DNA of 64,000 bases from Spinacia oleracea (lineage: Eukaryota; Streptophyta; Magnoliopsida; Caryophyllales; Amaranthaceae): contig NC_079490.1 in assembly GCF_020520425.1 (NCBI RefSeq), positions 248,001 through 312,000 on the forward strand, written 5' to 3'. Of this stretch, positions 1 to 10,078 are shown piece after piece. The first letter of the stretch is position 1; every line of letters begins with the position of its first letter. Made by a program: the position numbers and the translations under genes. The notes beneath the pieces were generated by a model. It had not been told where the DNA came from. It made no database searches and saw only the letters and a list, made by a program, of their open reading frames with translations.

Positions 1-153
1 ATTGCAGGTTATTGTTTTCTGCCCACATGTCTGAGAATTTTTCCTCATATTATCTTTTATTTTGCACTGAAGCTCATGAAGCTAATTGTAGTATAGTAGG
101 TCACATTTGTTACCTTGGATACTTTAGGTGATAATTAATTCTTAACAATGCAG

Positions 154-1009
154 ATTAGAGAGGTAGATAATCACAAGCTCGTTCAGATTCGCAATCCATG
201 GGCAAATGAGGTTGAGTGGAATGGACCGTGGTCGGATTCATCGCCAGAGTGGACGGATAGAATGAAGCATAAGCTCAAGCATGTTCCACAGGTTTTTACG
301 CTTCTGTTATGTGTGGTTATTTTACTTAATACTCATTAGAGTTTAGGGCTTCTTTTGTTACTTTCCTGAGCTTCTAAATTTGAACAGGCCAAAGAAGGTA
401 TATTCTGGATGTCTTGGCAAGACTTTCAGATACATTTTCGGTCTATATATGTCTGCCGCGTTTACCCTCCAGAAATGCGCTATTCTCTCCATGGACAATG
501 GCGAGGATACACTGCTGGTGGTTGTCAAGATTATGATTCGTGGCATCAAAATCCCCAGTTCCGCTTGAGGGCGGTTGGAGCAGATGCTTCAGTTCCAATA
601 CACGTCTTTATCACTCTAACTCAGGTATGGAGAACAATTTACTTTTCCTGAGAAAAAGTGCATTATAAAAGTCTGACAATGTTTTTGTTGTTGTTATTGT
701 CAGGGTGTGAGTTTCTCTCGTACCGCCACTGGTTTTAGGAATTATCAATCCAGTCATAATTCAACAATGTTTTATACAGGAATGAGAATTCTGAAAACTC
801 GTGGGCGACGGGCAGCTTATAATATATACTTGCATGAATCCGTTGGTGGGACTGATTATGTAAATTCCCGAGAGATATCATGTGAAATGGTTTTGGAAGC
901 AGATCCAAAAGGTTATACTATAGTGCCTACGACCATTGCCCCTGGAGAAGAAGCACCATTTGTTCTCTCTGTTTTTACGAAAGCATCAATAGTGCTTGAA
1001 CCTTTATAG
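154..1009 (+). CDS. DEK1: DEK1 phytocalpain, C-terminal three coding exons (5' part lies outside the window)
   Basis: This is the 3' end of the plant calpain DEFECTIVE KERNEL 1, a large plasma-membrane protein with a cytosolic cysteine protease that controls epidermal cell fate and growth orientation. Coding exons are 154-291, 388-624 and 704-1009, all in phase 0 with GT-AG introns; the stop is at 1007-1009. They give 226 residues. The first exon has the calpain IRNPW motif, whose Asn (codon 193-195) is the third member of the Cys-His-Asn catalytic triad; the Cys and His lie upstream of the window. The remainder is the C2-like calpain domain III (motifs [41 protein letters not shown]), ending in SIVLEPL, which matches the usual DEK1 C-terminus in position. 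Bases 1-153 are the preceding intron. No frameshift or missing residue is visible, so this looks like a working copy. Confidence 0.95.
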
Positions 1010-1742
1010 CATCTTATCAAATGGTTTTGTGCTGCCATGTTTATCCATGGTTGGCCTCTGAGCTTCTAGCTGAGCTGTGACAAAGGTGACCCTGGCCCAG
1101 GAACGCTGAGCGGGCTGGGCTTGGCTGGGCTGTTCAATTGAATTGGCAAGGCAGTGAGGATACACATGGTATTGCTGCTTGTGACCTTTTACTCTGATCA
1201 TATGCACCCTGTAATTGTCTATTGTCTCTGAGCTGAATAACGTCTTTCCATTGACAAATCCAGGATAAGTCATTGTGCTTCGCATCGACATGTTATTCTG
1301 CTTCTATCAGCTAATTAAGATGTCTAATTTGGATAAGAAGGTAAATGATCAGCCAATGCCAAGATGTCTGTGGCTTGTTCATACTTCCAAGTTGCTGCTG
1401 TGGGCTGTAGCTAGCACAGCACAGGGGTCGTTGTTGGAGAAATTCTATGTACATTATTTCTTGTAAATGAAGCTGAGTTTAAGAGTAAATAGAAAGGCTA
1501 GTGTAATTGTAAGTAGATGTAGTCTGTCAATTCATTGTTCATACGGAGTAGTCAATAGTCAGCTACAATCCTTAATGCTAATTTGTTGTCCATACCCAAT
1601 GTACAAATTTCATTCTTTTATGGTTAATATAATCTCATTTTGCTGAGTGTGAGCCCTTTCTATGTTTGTAGGTGGTCATTAATTATTTACTTTATAATTT
1701 TGGCATGATTGCCTCCAGTGGTCATTTACTCTGTTTTGGGTA
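1010..1742 (+). other. DEK1 3' UTR and downstream flank
   Basis: This stretch follows the DEK1 stop and has no further coding exon. The first several hundred bases are probably 3' UTR. A short G-rich run built from GGGCTGGGCTTGGCTGGGCTG sits near 1110-1133. The poly(A) site cannot be placed from sequence alone. Small open frames here (for example 1004-1291 on the minus strand) show no family resemblance. Confidence 0.5.
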
Positions 1743-1885
1743 TATCGCCAATTCAATTAGCGGTTTTATCTGGGTAAATTGCGAACTTAATTGGCGATTT
1801 TGCCTCCCAACGTTTCCAACTCAATTGCCGGATTTTGCCTGGCAACATCTCCGGTTCAATTGGTGATTTTGCAAGGCAACACAAC
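1743..1885. repeat. degenerate short tandem repeat, about 34-37 bp unit
   Basis: Four diverged copies of a unit around CAATTGGCGATTTTGCC begin near 1751, 1788, 1821 and 1855. They alternate a CAATT-containing half with a TTTTGCC(T)GGCAAC half. The sequence is non-coding and lies in the spacer between the convergent DEK1 and APR-like genes. Confidence 0.5.
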
Positions 1886-2473
1886 CAAATTAAATTCAAC
1901 TTTGTTCGTCCAATACTATTATTTTAAGCCTATTTTCAAGATACTAATTACTAAAAATTTCGGCAATATTTCCCTTAAATATGGACATCCTAAACTATTA
2001 TTTAGGAAATTACGTCAAATATTTTTAACCTGTTTCAATTTAGCCAAAACAATAGCTAATAACCTGCAAATACATTCACCAACATACACAACTTCATCAA
2101 CAACCAAATGACCCAAAAACAGTCTTTGCTTCCCCATTTCCAGCTTGTATGTTCAACTATGTAAGGCAAGTCCCTAGTAATAATAGAGATAAATCAGAGG
2201 ATTGCTAAACTAAGGAGCTCTATCTATGGCCAATGGCTCGACAGCGAACAGTAAAAAAAACTAATTTACAAAACCCCCAGATAAAATAAAAATAAAAAGA
2301 AAAGGGCAAAAGGGTAATTGAGAAATGTATAAACTATACAAGATCAGTTTAACTATAATCGATAGAATATCAGCCTCCAACTATTATAGCTTCGGCCATG
2401 ACTTCAGAAACTATGGAAGAACAGCCAACAACAAGTAAACACACTTCGGAGCATCCAAGGCCCGCAGAACAAT
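1886..2473. other. intergenic spacer and probable 3' UTR of the minus-strand APR-like gene
   Basis: This AT-rich spacer separates the convergent DEK1 (+) and APR-like (-) genes. The right part, next to the APR-like stop at 2474, is probably its 3' UTR. I see no other gene or recognisable repeat. Confidence 0.45.
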
Positions 2474-5400
2474 TTAAGTCTCAATTGACGATGATTGCAT
2501 CGATGATTCACCCAAGGAAACAGAAGCCAAAGAAGAGGCCCAAACACGCGCACTTCTGGCCCCTTTCTGAAAATTTCTAATCTTACATAGTTTCAGCTTA
2601 CTCCATGCTCTCTTAACATCCATTACGTGAGAAGCACGGTCCAACAACGGGTTCGAATCTCCCAAAATCCTCAAATTTAATTGGTGCTTGCACAATACCC
2701 ATAAAGCTGTAACACGAGGCCAGATTTCCGGAGAAATATAGAGGAACCCCCGCAACACCAGGAATAGAATTGCGAAAACCAAATATGGTTCTTTCACCAT
2801 CATCTCTCTCCATGATAACCAATACCATGGTTCAGATAATATCTCACCATTGATTATGTCAGAGGCATCATTATGGGCATGGTACTCTGAAGGGTCAACT
2901 CCTAATCACATAGAAGAAAAGTCAAGAAACAGTTAAGACATGAAGTGAGCGACAAAGCTCAAAGAAGAAGGTTTCACAAATTGTAGGAAAATAGATACCC
3001 AATAAGTAAATGGAGGCCAACCCAACAAAAGGAAAAGGAAAAGGAAATCTGGACACAACCACAAAATACAAAACCACTTACACCTCCAGAAAGACTCTAA
3101 AACTACTAACACAGAGACAAGAAAATAAATTTATCAAACAAGAGCGTACTACTAAGCACCAGATATTTCCTAGTTTTTTTTATACAAAGGCTGCAAAGAT
3201 ATTACAATTTGGTGAAGCTAGTCACAAAAGTATAAACATATAAATGAACACTATTGCTTGGTCTCTCAGATATGGAAAAAGCTAGCAGAATTAAGTTTTA
3301 GCATACTTGGTTTGATTCAAAATCAGTATCGTTTTAGATTTTCAGTGCAAAAGTTGGAATGCTACTTCCAATCACCCATACGCCTTAACTAAACACCATT
3401 AAATGGGTGCAAAATCAGTATCACTTTAGATTTAATTGTGTTTAGTTAGGGCGTATGGGTGATTGGAAGTAGCATTCCAAATTTAGATACTTTCTTAAAA
3501 TGTGTGTGCAGTTCCAACAATTCTCATTTTGGATCATGAAGGCAATACACAGATCATAAGCTTGCAGTATGCCAGTACCAGTATTTCTCTTGTAAAAGTG
3601 TGCCAGGGAATGAAGCTCTTTCGGGCCATAATAGCGTATCCGTGCAGCTTGGTTCACAATGAAGAGTGCAGGTAAACCGTGGACCCCAAATCTTGAGTAT
3701 AAGCTGAAAATTTCAGACATATAGCAAATAAGCATATTTTGCATGCACATGGGAAAATATAGTGTATGTTAAAGAAACCAGCTCTTCTTTCCCAAGCTGT
3801 TTAACTTAAAGATTGGCCTGATTCAGCAGAGAGGAGACCACCAACAAATATGAAAACAAGATAACTACTCAAAATTAAAAAACAAGGATCAGTCATGTGA
3901 AGCAAAGTCTCACCTTGGCATGACCATTGATTGTTCAACTGCTATGTGGCCAACTTGTGGGAACATGGAACTCAGAATATCAAATTTAGATCTCATGCTA
4001 CTTGAAAACGGAGACCTAGAGTCGTAAAAGAGAACAGCGGTATATACATCCTTATGTATAGATCTTAAAACTTGTTCGAGGAATTCGCCATCCACCTGCA
4101 AAAAATGTGGGGAATCAGGTAAAGTCTAGTATTTCCATCTGAAACCAACATGCGAATACAGAAATAGAGATCCGAACAGGAGGGAGGTTTAACTTATATA
4201 TTAATGAGTTTGGACAGAAAAAAGTTTCAGGTTCTGGTACTATACATTGTTGTAAAATCAGGATTCCCACCTCCCACCTCCCCCCTCACCCCACCCACAC
4301 ACATAATCTGTACTTTTTTTGCACACTTTCACCTAGAAAGCAATGTGTTGAACATCGAAATTTGGATTCACAGGTGAATCACAACAGCAGAGGTGCAACC
4401 AATATCTTGAAAAACTAACATGTTAATTAGGGCATTGAGGCACTTTACTGATGAGTTGCATTTGATATTATTGTTTAATCACAAGAATGTTACAGTATGC
4501 GTGTTGGTGGATCCCTTGTTCTGCCTCGACAGAGGGACAGAGGTCATCCAGTGTCTTGAAGCAGATATAAAGAGAAAAGTAACAGAGGTTTATGGTTCAA
4601 CTGTTGTCCTATATAATGTTTGACTTCAACAAACTAAATGAGTGTCCTGCAATGAAATATCAGGAATAGAAGCTAGAGCTACATGCAACTGACAATAGGT
4701 GGTGAAGCTGGATGCTTGTTGTTATCCCACCATCTGTGGAAGCTAGGACCATGAACTCGATAAGGCAAGCTATCGGGCAATTTCTTTCCAAATTCCTTGG
4801 TTAAGGAACAAATTGATGCTCCTACTATTTCTCCATGGTATACTACTATACCATCATAAATCTATCACTAACTTTCATGTGTTTAATTTGAGCACTTCAA
4901 GCTCAAAACTTCTTTGTGAAACTAAGGGAGCTTCATGGGCCAGCATAGAAAAGTTTTAATGCTAATGTTCGTGTATCGTATACTCCGTACAACAAAAGCA
5001 TGACCAATCCATTAAAATCATATTTTAATGTTCGTGTATCGTATAGCTGCACGATTCGCTTCACGGTACACTTTACGAAGCTTTCAATTGGCAGAAGAGG
5101 GTAGAATCTTGCGATTGAACGGAGAACGGAGACAGAAAGTGAGTGAAGCGTAGTCCAGCTGAATTTGCAATGTCTAGTGTTACAAGATTAGAACAAAACT
5201 TGATGCACCCCACACAAGAAGGTGGTGATAAACACAAGCAGGTGGTGATGAAATAAAGCTAATAAGATTTGAGTGTGCAATCACCAAAAAGAGGGGATTA
5301 TCACAATGATGAATTAATGATTGATGAATCACTTCCCCTCTCCTTGACAGTTCCACACATGAATGATTTAGCTTAACCCCATATTGATAATTGCAATTAC

Positions 5401-5761
5401 TCATTAATTGAATCCCTTGATTCTAAGCATGAAACTAATTCTCCCAAAAACAATCGCAAACAACATTACAAAAAACAATAAAACAAGCTGAATTTGTAGA
5501 AAGAACTTAAGGACATGAAAAGTGGAGTAATTGATGAGCTATGAGTTAAATTAAAAGGCGTAAAGCATAAATTAAAGAGAAAAAAGGAGAAACCTGGATA
5601 GAGGTGGACGATGGGATCTGGGGAGGACAACGACGGTGAAGATGGTGGAGGAAGGTATTTGGTGGAGGATTACATGTCAACGGCAAAGAAGAGGTCAAGG
5701 AAGGCATCACCAAACAGAACAGCAGCAGCATCATCATCATGAGAATCGTGGTCGTCATCAT
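2474..5761 (-). CDS. APRL: 5'-adenylylsulfate reductase-like (APRL) membrane thioredoxin-fold protein
   Basis: This is a complete gene encoding a secretory-pathway protein of the plant APR-like family, whose function is poorly known. Read 5' to 3' on the minus strand, the exons are 5761-5594, 4095-3914, 3703-3579 and 2901-2474; phases join cleanly and give 300 residues. The ATG at 5761 was chosen because a hydrophobic signal peptide follows (Met/Leu-rich, residues about 5-25); the second codon is also ATG. A thioredoxin-like domain spans about 57-157 (VDGEFLEQVL, then VHGLPALFIVN with the cis-Pro region). The usual CxxC site is absent: the equivalent stretch reads YDSRSPFSSSMRSKF. A single membrane segment lies at about 198-215 (YLVFAILFLVLRGFLYIS), followed by a basic tail (KLKLCKIRNFQKGAR). 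Intron 1 is long (about 1.5 kb) and intron 3 holds a foldback element. It diverges from the EF-P gene and is closest to APRL5/APRL7-type proteins. Confidence 0.88.
3354..3480. mobile_element. small foldback (MITE-like) element in APRL intron 3
   Basis: The arms 3354-3396 and 3438-3480 are 43-bp inverted repeats with a single mismatch, separated by a 41-bp spacer. Both outer ends read TTGGAATGCTACTTCCAATC when read inward, and that end sequence is itself partly palindromic. Direct repeats of the form AAATCAGTATC..TTTAGATTT lie just outside arm 1 (about 3320) and inside the spacer (about 3412). The long near-perfect terminal inverted repeats, small size and intronic position suit a non-autonomous DNA transposon. 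I could not assign a superfamily or a convincing target-site duplication. Confidence 0.7.
4266..4296 (-). other. potential G-quadruplex in APRL intron 1
   Basis: The plus strand is a run of C-tracts. On the minus strand, which is the transcribed sense for APRL, this gives five G-tracts of at least three G (GGG, GGGG, GGGGGG, GGG, GGG) with loops of 1-4 bases. It meets the usual G3+N1-7 rule for DNA or intronic RNA quadruplexes. Confidence 0.5.
4963..5045. repeat. 20-bp direct repeat in APRL intron 1
   Basis: TAATGTTCGTGTATCGTATA occurs near 4963-4982 and again near 5026-5045, about 63 bp apart. The DNA between includes TACTCCGTAC. It may be a small local duplication or the footprint of an excised element; no other function is evident. 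Confidence 0.5.
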
Positions 5762-6137
5762 CAATAAGATATAATCAACAAGAGTCTGGTGTTCGAGGAT
5801 TGAGGATTGAGGATTAAGGATTGAGGATTGAGGAGCACTGCTTCTGTCGGTTTCCTTCCTCCCCCCAAACCACCAACAAAACGCCGTAGAATGACACCGG
5901 TGACAGCCTGACTAAAATACCCAATATTAATATGGATTCTTCTAAACCGTGGGAATTTTGCTTTTATATTTTCTGAAGGGACAAAAATACCCCCGACCAA
6001 ATTGCAATAGATAAAAAAGAAAGAAATGAGAAATGGTGGTGCGCGGAAGTCGGCGACAACGACAACCCTGAGTCGGCGGTGGGAAAAGCCTAAAACAGAC
6101 AGAAAAGCTTAGAGAGAAGTAAGAGGAGATCAGAAAT
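5762..6137. promoter_or_regulatory. shared upstream region of the divergent APRL and EF-P genes
   Basis: Only 376 bp separate the two start codons, so both 5' UTRs and core promoters must lie here. A TATAAAA-like box for APRL can be read on the minus strand at about 5962-5968, roughly 200 bp before its ATG. No obvious TATA box faces EF-P. The APRL-proximal part contains a 7-bp tandem repeat (5795-5834). Assignment as a bidirectional promoter rests on spacing alone. Confidence 0.5.
5795..5834. repeat. GAGGATT short tandem repeat
   Basis: About five and a half copies of the 7-bp unit GAGGATT, one with a single-base change (GGATTAAG). It lies in the probable APRL 5' UTR or promoter, 34 bp from the start codon. 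Confidence 0.75.
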
Positions 6138-6392
6138 ATGGGGTTTTTGAGACTGAGAAGCCTGCTTCACCCTTGTAATTGCATCATCAATAACATGGTT
6201 GCTGCTAATAAATTTACAATCTTTAAACGAACCCTAATTACAACTACACCATTTGTCAATTCATCATTTGCCACTTCGCCCCCTTGGTCCCTATCACAGC
6301 GTCGTGGTGTCAAAGTTCTCGGCTCTGAGGTTCCTTTCTTCTTCTTACTGCAATTGTATTGGGGGGTGCCATTTTAGCTTATGATTCACCCT

Positions 6393-6451
<59 letters not shown>

Positions 6452-9195
6452 AAATGTTAATGTTGGGTGCAGGTCAGAACTGGGCAGATTGTCCAAAGAA
6501 AGGGCCGCATTTATCAGGTTCTAAAAGCACAACACACTCAACATGGAAGGGGAGGAGCATCAATTCAGGTTTGTTTTCCATTCTCAATACCAACTTTCTC
6601 CATTTTTCTCAAAAGTTATTAACTTCACTTATATATGTATCAGATCGAGCTTCGAGATGTTGATAGTGGAAACAAAGTCACTGAAAGATTTCGTACGGAT
6701 GAAGCTATTGAAAGTAAGCTTCTCAACTCTCAAATTTGCTTAATTCAATCTACTAGCAGCTGGCCTGTAGTAGCTCTTTTCTCAAACAAACCATCTACAT
6801 TTTTTCCTGTAAAAGTTGTATTCTTGGATTGAAACTTCTTGTTTACATTTGTTGATATTGCCATTTATTTATGAGATGCTTCTTTGGAAAAAAACCTAGG
6901 ACAAGATGTTAATTTCTCACTCTATTTATCATTTAAATCTATGTAGCAACTGAGTCCCAAGTTCCCAACATATATTCTTATGCTGAAACCAAGCATGGTT
7001 GAGAATTGAGACTTCTTTGTACCCAAAACTCTTTTCTTGCAACCCTGTTTTTTCGTAGCTGTGCGTCACATGCCTACAATTCTTATTCACTCTTGTTGAT
7101 CTTATTTTTCTTTCATTCTTTTTATAATATCGTTATGTGTTCGGTTTATTTTTGCAAATTTAGGATTTAGTGTATCTCTTTAGCTAGAAAACAGTTATAA
7201 ATTGCGTCTTCTGCAGGGGTATATGTTGAAGAGAAGACTTTCCAATACTTATATGCAGAAGGAGATATGGTAGTGTTAACAGAGTGAGTCATTTTCTTTT
7301 TGGGGCTTTATGGTTACACCTAACAGTTATTGTACATGTAACTGTTTTACTATAAAAAAAATTGAATGTCCCTAACCTTGGTCTGTCGTATTTTATCAGC
7401 CCTGAAACATTTGAACAGTTAGAAGTGCCAAAAGAATTGTTTGGAAAATCTGCTGTCTACCTAAAAGGTTTTTCTCCATCTGATTTCTTTTATCTTGAGC
7501 ATTCCTTCTCATTGCTTGTTGAATTTTTTGATAGCATTTGCAATGGTGACTTATTTCGAATTAGCAAACTTGTAGCAAACAAAATTAGTGAACTATGATA
7601 ACTTGTGTGCATATGCTAAAATGAGCTCTCCCTGGCATCTGTTTTAGATATGTTAAGAAGTTATACTTTCAGATCCCACTAAAAGTATCTGAATTCTGAA
7701 ACAAATCTAGGGCCATAAGCTTCACCAGTTACTCCATCCTCTTCAGATTTAGCCTGTAGAGATGGATAACTATCTAGTAATCAAGTGCTAGAGAGCAGAG
7801 ACAAAAGGAGTTCGTGCAACAGAAATAAGGAAAACCTAGATCGTTATTGTCTAGTGGAAGTGTTTAAAGTTATGTGCTCTGTCCCAGAATTACCAGACAT
7901 TTTGTTTTTATGATTTCAATCTTAAAAAAAAGATAGTGGTGGACGGACAGAGGAAGATATTTAGTGACCTTGGGAAAGTAAGAGGGCTTTATGTAAGCAT
8001 GAGGAGTAGGCATCTGATACTAGCTATATGCTGATTTTGGAGGAAGAATATTATGGTAGATGTTACCTCTCTCGTCTGTAATGATTCTAATCTCCAAATA
8101 AAATCTCTCACGTCAACTGTAAAAGAACATAACTCATTATTTTAATATCATAACTGGACTGCAAAGCGAGCCATTATTCCACTAATCCATGACATATTCC
8201 AATGCTGATGCAGATGATATGACTGTTAAAGTGCAGTATTATGATGGGAGACCAATGTCTACAACAGTACCTTATCGTGTTACCTGCACTGTTGTTGAAG
8301 CACAAGCTCCCATGAAGGGCCTCTCCGTGAATCCTCAGTATGCTTCTACTGATCTTGACATCTTTTTTCTGTGCTTCCCAAAAAGTTTTATGCTCATTTT
8401 TTGCCTTGTTTCTTTTGTTTTACATCAAGACTTTTGTAATTCATGTTCGTCTGTTTGATTAATTTGCATAGAGGGTATAAAATTTTCAAGAAAGAAGTTG
8501 ACTTTGTTTTTTTCCCCTCTGCTTTTCTCCTTGTGCAATTATAGGTTGACATTTATATTCTAGAGTTATGAGGTTGATGCAGTGTTTACCTTTTCTGTAG
8601 ATGATTTCTTACAAGAGATGGGTGTTGGTCAGTTGGTGCTTTAATTTTGATATTCTGAAATTCTGCATTTGATGATGAGTTGCAACTGTGGGGAAATTGT
8701 TGCTGCGTGTTTATCTTTCTAGTATAGTACACTCTAGTGCATAGATCACGGCTCAATAATTGTATTTCAATGATAGTAGAGGGTATGTTTTTTAATGTTC
8801 TGTATATGTTGCTTCCAAAAGTTCAAAAACCTTTCAGATACTCTTTGTAGACTCAACCGTTCTTCCTTCTTGGGTTGCTCTTTTGCAGGTATAAAAAGGT
8901 TTTGCTGGATAATGGGCTGACAGTTCTTGTGAGTAACTAAATATTTTTTATCTTCTTAGATTAGGCTTATGCTGTAGTTCAAGTGACTTTTTTGTGGCCA
9001 CTTTTGGGTGCTTGTGTTACCACTTGATCACAGTTTCATATAGGCTTGCATCTGATGCACATTTTACTTTCTCTCTTTAAACTAAATGTTGAAGGAACTA
9101 TTTCTGTGATTTTGTGAATCCAGGCACCTCCATTCATTGTAACTGGTGATGAAATTGTCGTCAGTACAGCAGATGATTCATATCTCACAAGGTGA
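6138..9195 (+). CDS. elongation factor P family protein, organelle-targeted (mitochondrial type)
   Basis: EF-P binds the ribosome between the P and E sites and relieves stalling at difficult peptide bonds such as polyproline. Exons are 6138-6329, 6473-6568, 6644-6713, 7217-7283, 7400-7467, 8214-8337, 8889-8928 and 9124-9195; frames join exactly and give 242 residues. Residues 1 to about 58 form a basic, Ser/Thr-rich leader (FKRTLITTTPF..SLSQRRG) with no acidic residue, as in mitochondrial presequences. The three EF-P domains follow: the KOW-like N domain (VRTGQIVQRKGRIYQVLKA), the middle OB domain (DPETFEQLEVPKELFG, VQYYDGRP) and the C-terminal OB domain ending GDEIVVSTADDSYLTR. The tip of the domain I loop reads QHGRGGA, with Arg (about residue 90) where bacterial EF-P carries its modified Lys or Arg. 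Closest recalled relative: the Arabidopsis mitochondrial-type EF-P. It diverges from APRL; the satellite array starts 0.9 kb downstream. Confidence 0.92.
6392..6450. repeat. (TTG)n microsatellite in EF-P intron 1
   Basis: About 19 uninterrupted TTG units lie 22 bp upstream of the exon 2 acceptor, so they form part of a pyrimidine-rich 3' intron end. Length variation is expected between individuals. Confidence 0.95.
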
Positions 9196-9304
9196 CATAT
9201 CATTATCACTTGCCTCAATTTTTCCTTTGCATTCATAGATCATGCCATTTCATTTGCCATGCTTATCTAAAGAGATGGTATTTTTAGGTGCTAGGTTCTT
9301 GTTG

Positions 9305-9523
9305 TTCTCCCTCTGTCCTAGACATGTTGTAAACGTTGAATTGACAAAGGCTTGTATTCTAAATTAAAATATATGTCCATACGGTGATACGGGTATAAAA
9401 TTCTCTTACGCGCACTGTAGGTAAAATGGTAGAGAAATTATACATTAAGTGATCAAACTTATATGTAAAAGATTTAGTTGATCTCAAATTAGAAACATCA
9501 TATACATAGGCCACAGAGAGTAT
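9305..9523. mobile_element. degenerate Stowaway-like MITE
   Basis: The left end reads CTCCCTCTGTCCTAGACAT and the right end, read inward on the minus strand, TACTCTCTGTGGCCTATG. Both resemble the CTCCCTCYGT ends of plant Stowaway (Tc1/mariner) MITEs. The size (about 220 bp) and AT-rich, non-coding interior also fit. It sits about 110 bp past the EF-P stop codon. The ends are diverged, so the family call is tentative. Confidence 0.5.
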
Positions 9524-10078
9524 TATCTGACTATTCCATCGCAGTTGCTTTGCTTATCGCTATTCAAATCTGAGAGCAATATAGCTGCAAGATTCTTTGT
9601 GTACTTTATATGTCGGCACTATTGCTGTGCTCATATGGATCCGAGTGTTGTTTTCTTTTTAGTGGCAGACTCCTTGTTTATTTGTTTGACATAAATGCAA
9701 TGAGTTCTACTTTCTAAGAAATATGGAAGTAGATCTTCTTACAGTCAGCCAAAGAGTTTGGGCACTTCCCAAGAACAGCAACTTTCTGAAAGTGCAATTT
9801 TTACCAGATAGTTCTCAACAGCTTTCAACTTTCTACATCCTATTGAATGACCACTAGTTTTTAGGAGGGGCTTGTCATTGAAACCTAGACAACTTATTAA
9901 GAGAAGAAAGAAACGCCGTAGTTACTTGCTGCCGTACTTGCTGTTGTGGAATAAGTGTGCCTCTGTGTATTAGAACTTTAGGAGGCACTATTTAATCAAT
10001 AGGCCTTAGTTGTTGTGTGCATAATCAGTTGATTCATATCTGCACCACTTGACTGCTGAAATTGTGCACCTTTGAAAT
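9524..10078. other. spacer between the EF-P gene and the satellite array
   Basis: A single-copy-looking AT-rich spacer with no reading frame, RNA gene or repeat that I can recognise. The array starts abruptly near 10079 with GGGAAACGGGAAACG. Confidence 0.5.

Noticed and set aside
1004-1291. 95-codon minus-strand frame after DEK1
   Set aside because: It overlaps the DEK1 end and 3' UTR, has no motif, and is explained as a chance frame.
5180-5404. 74-codon minus-strand frame as an extra APRL exon
   Set aside because: The join from exon 1 (donor at 5593) to exon 2 (acceptor at 4096) is already in frame and matches the family, and this frame has no similarity to it.
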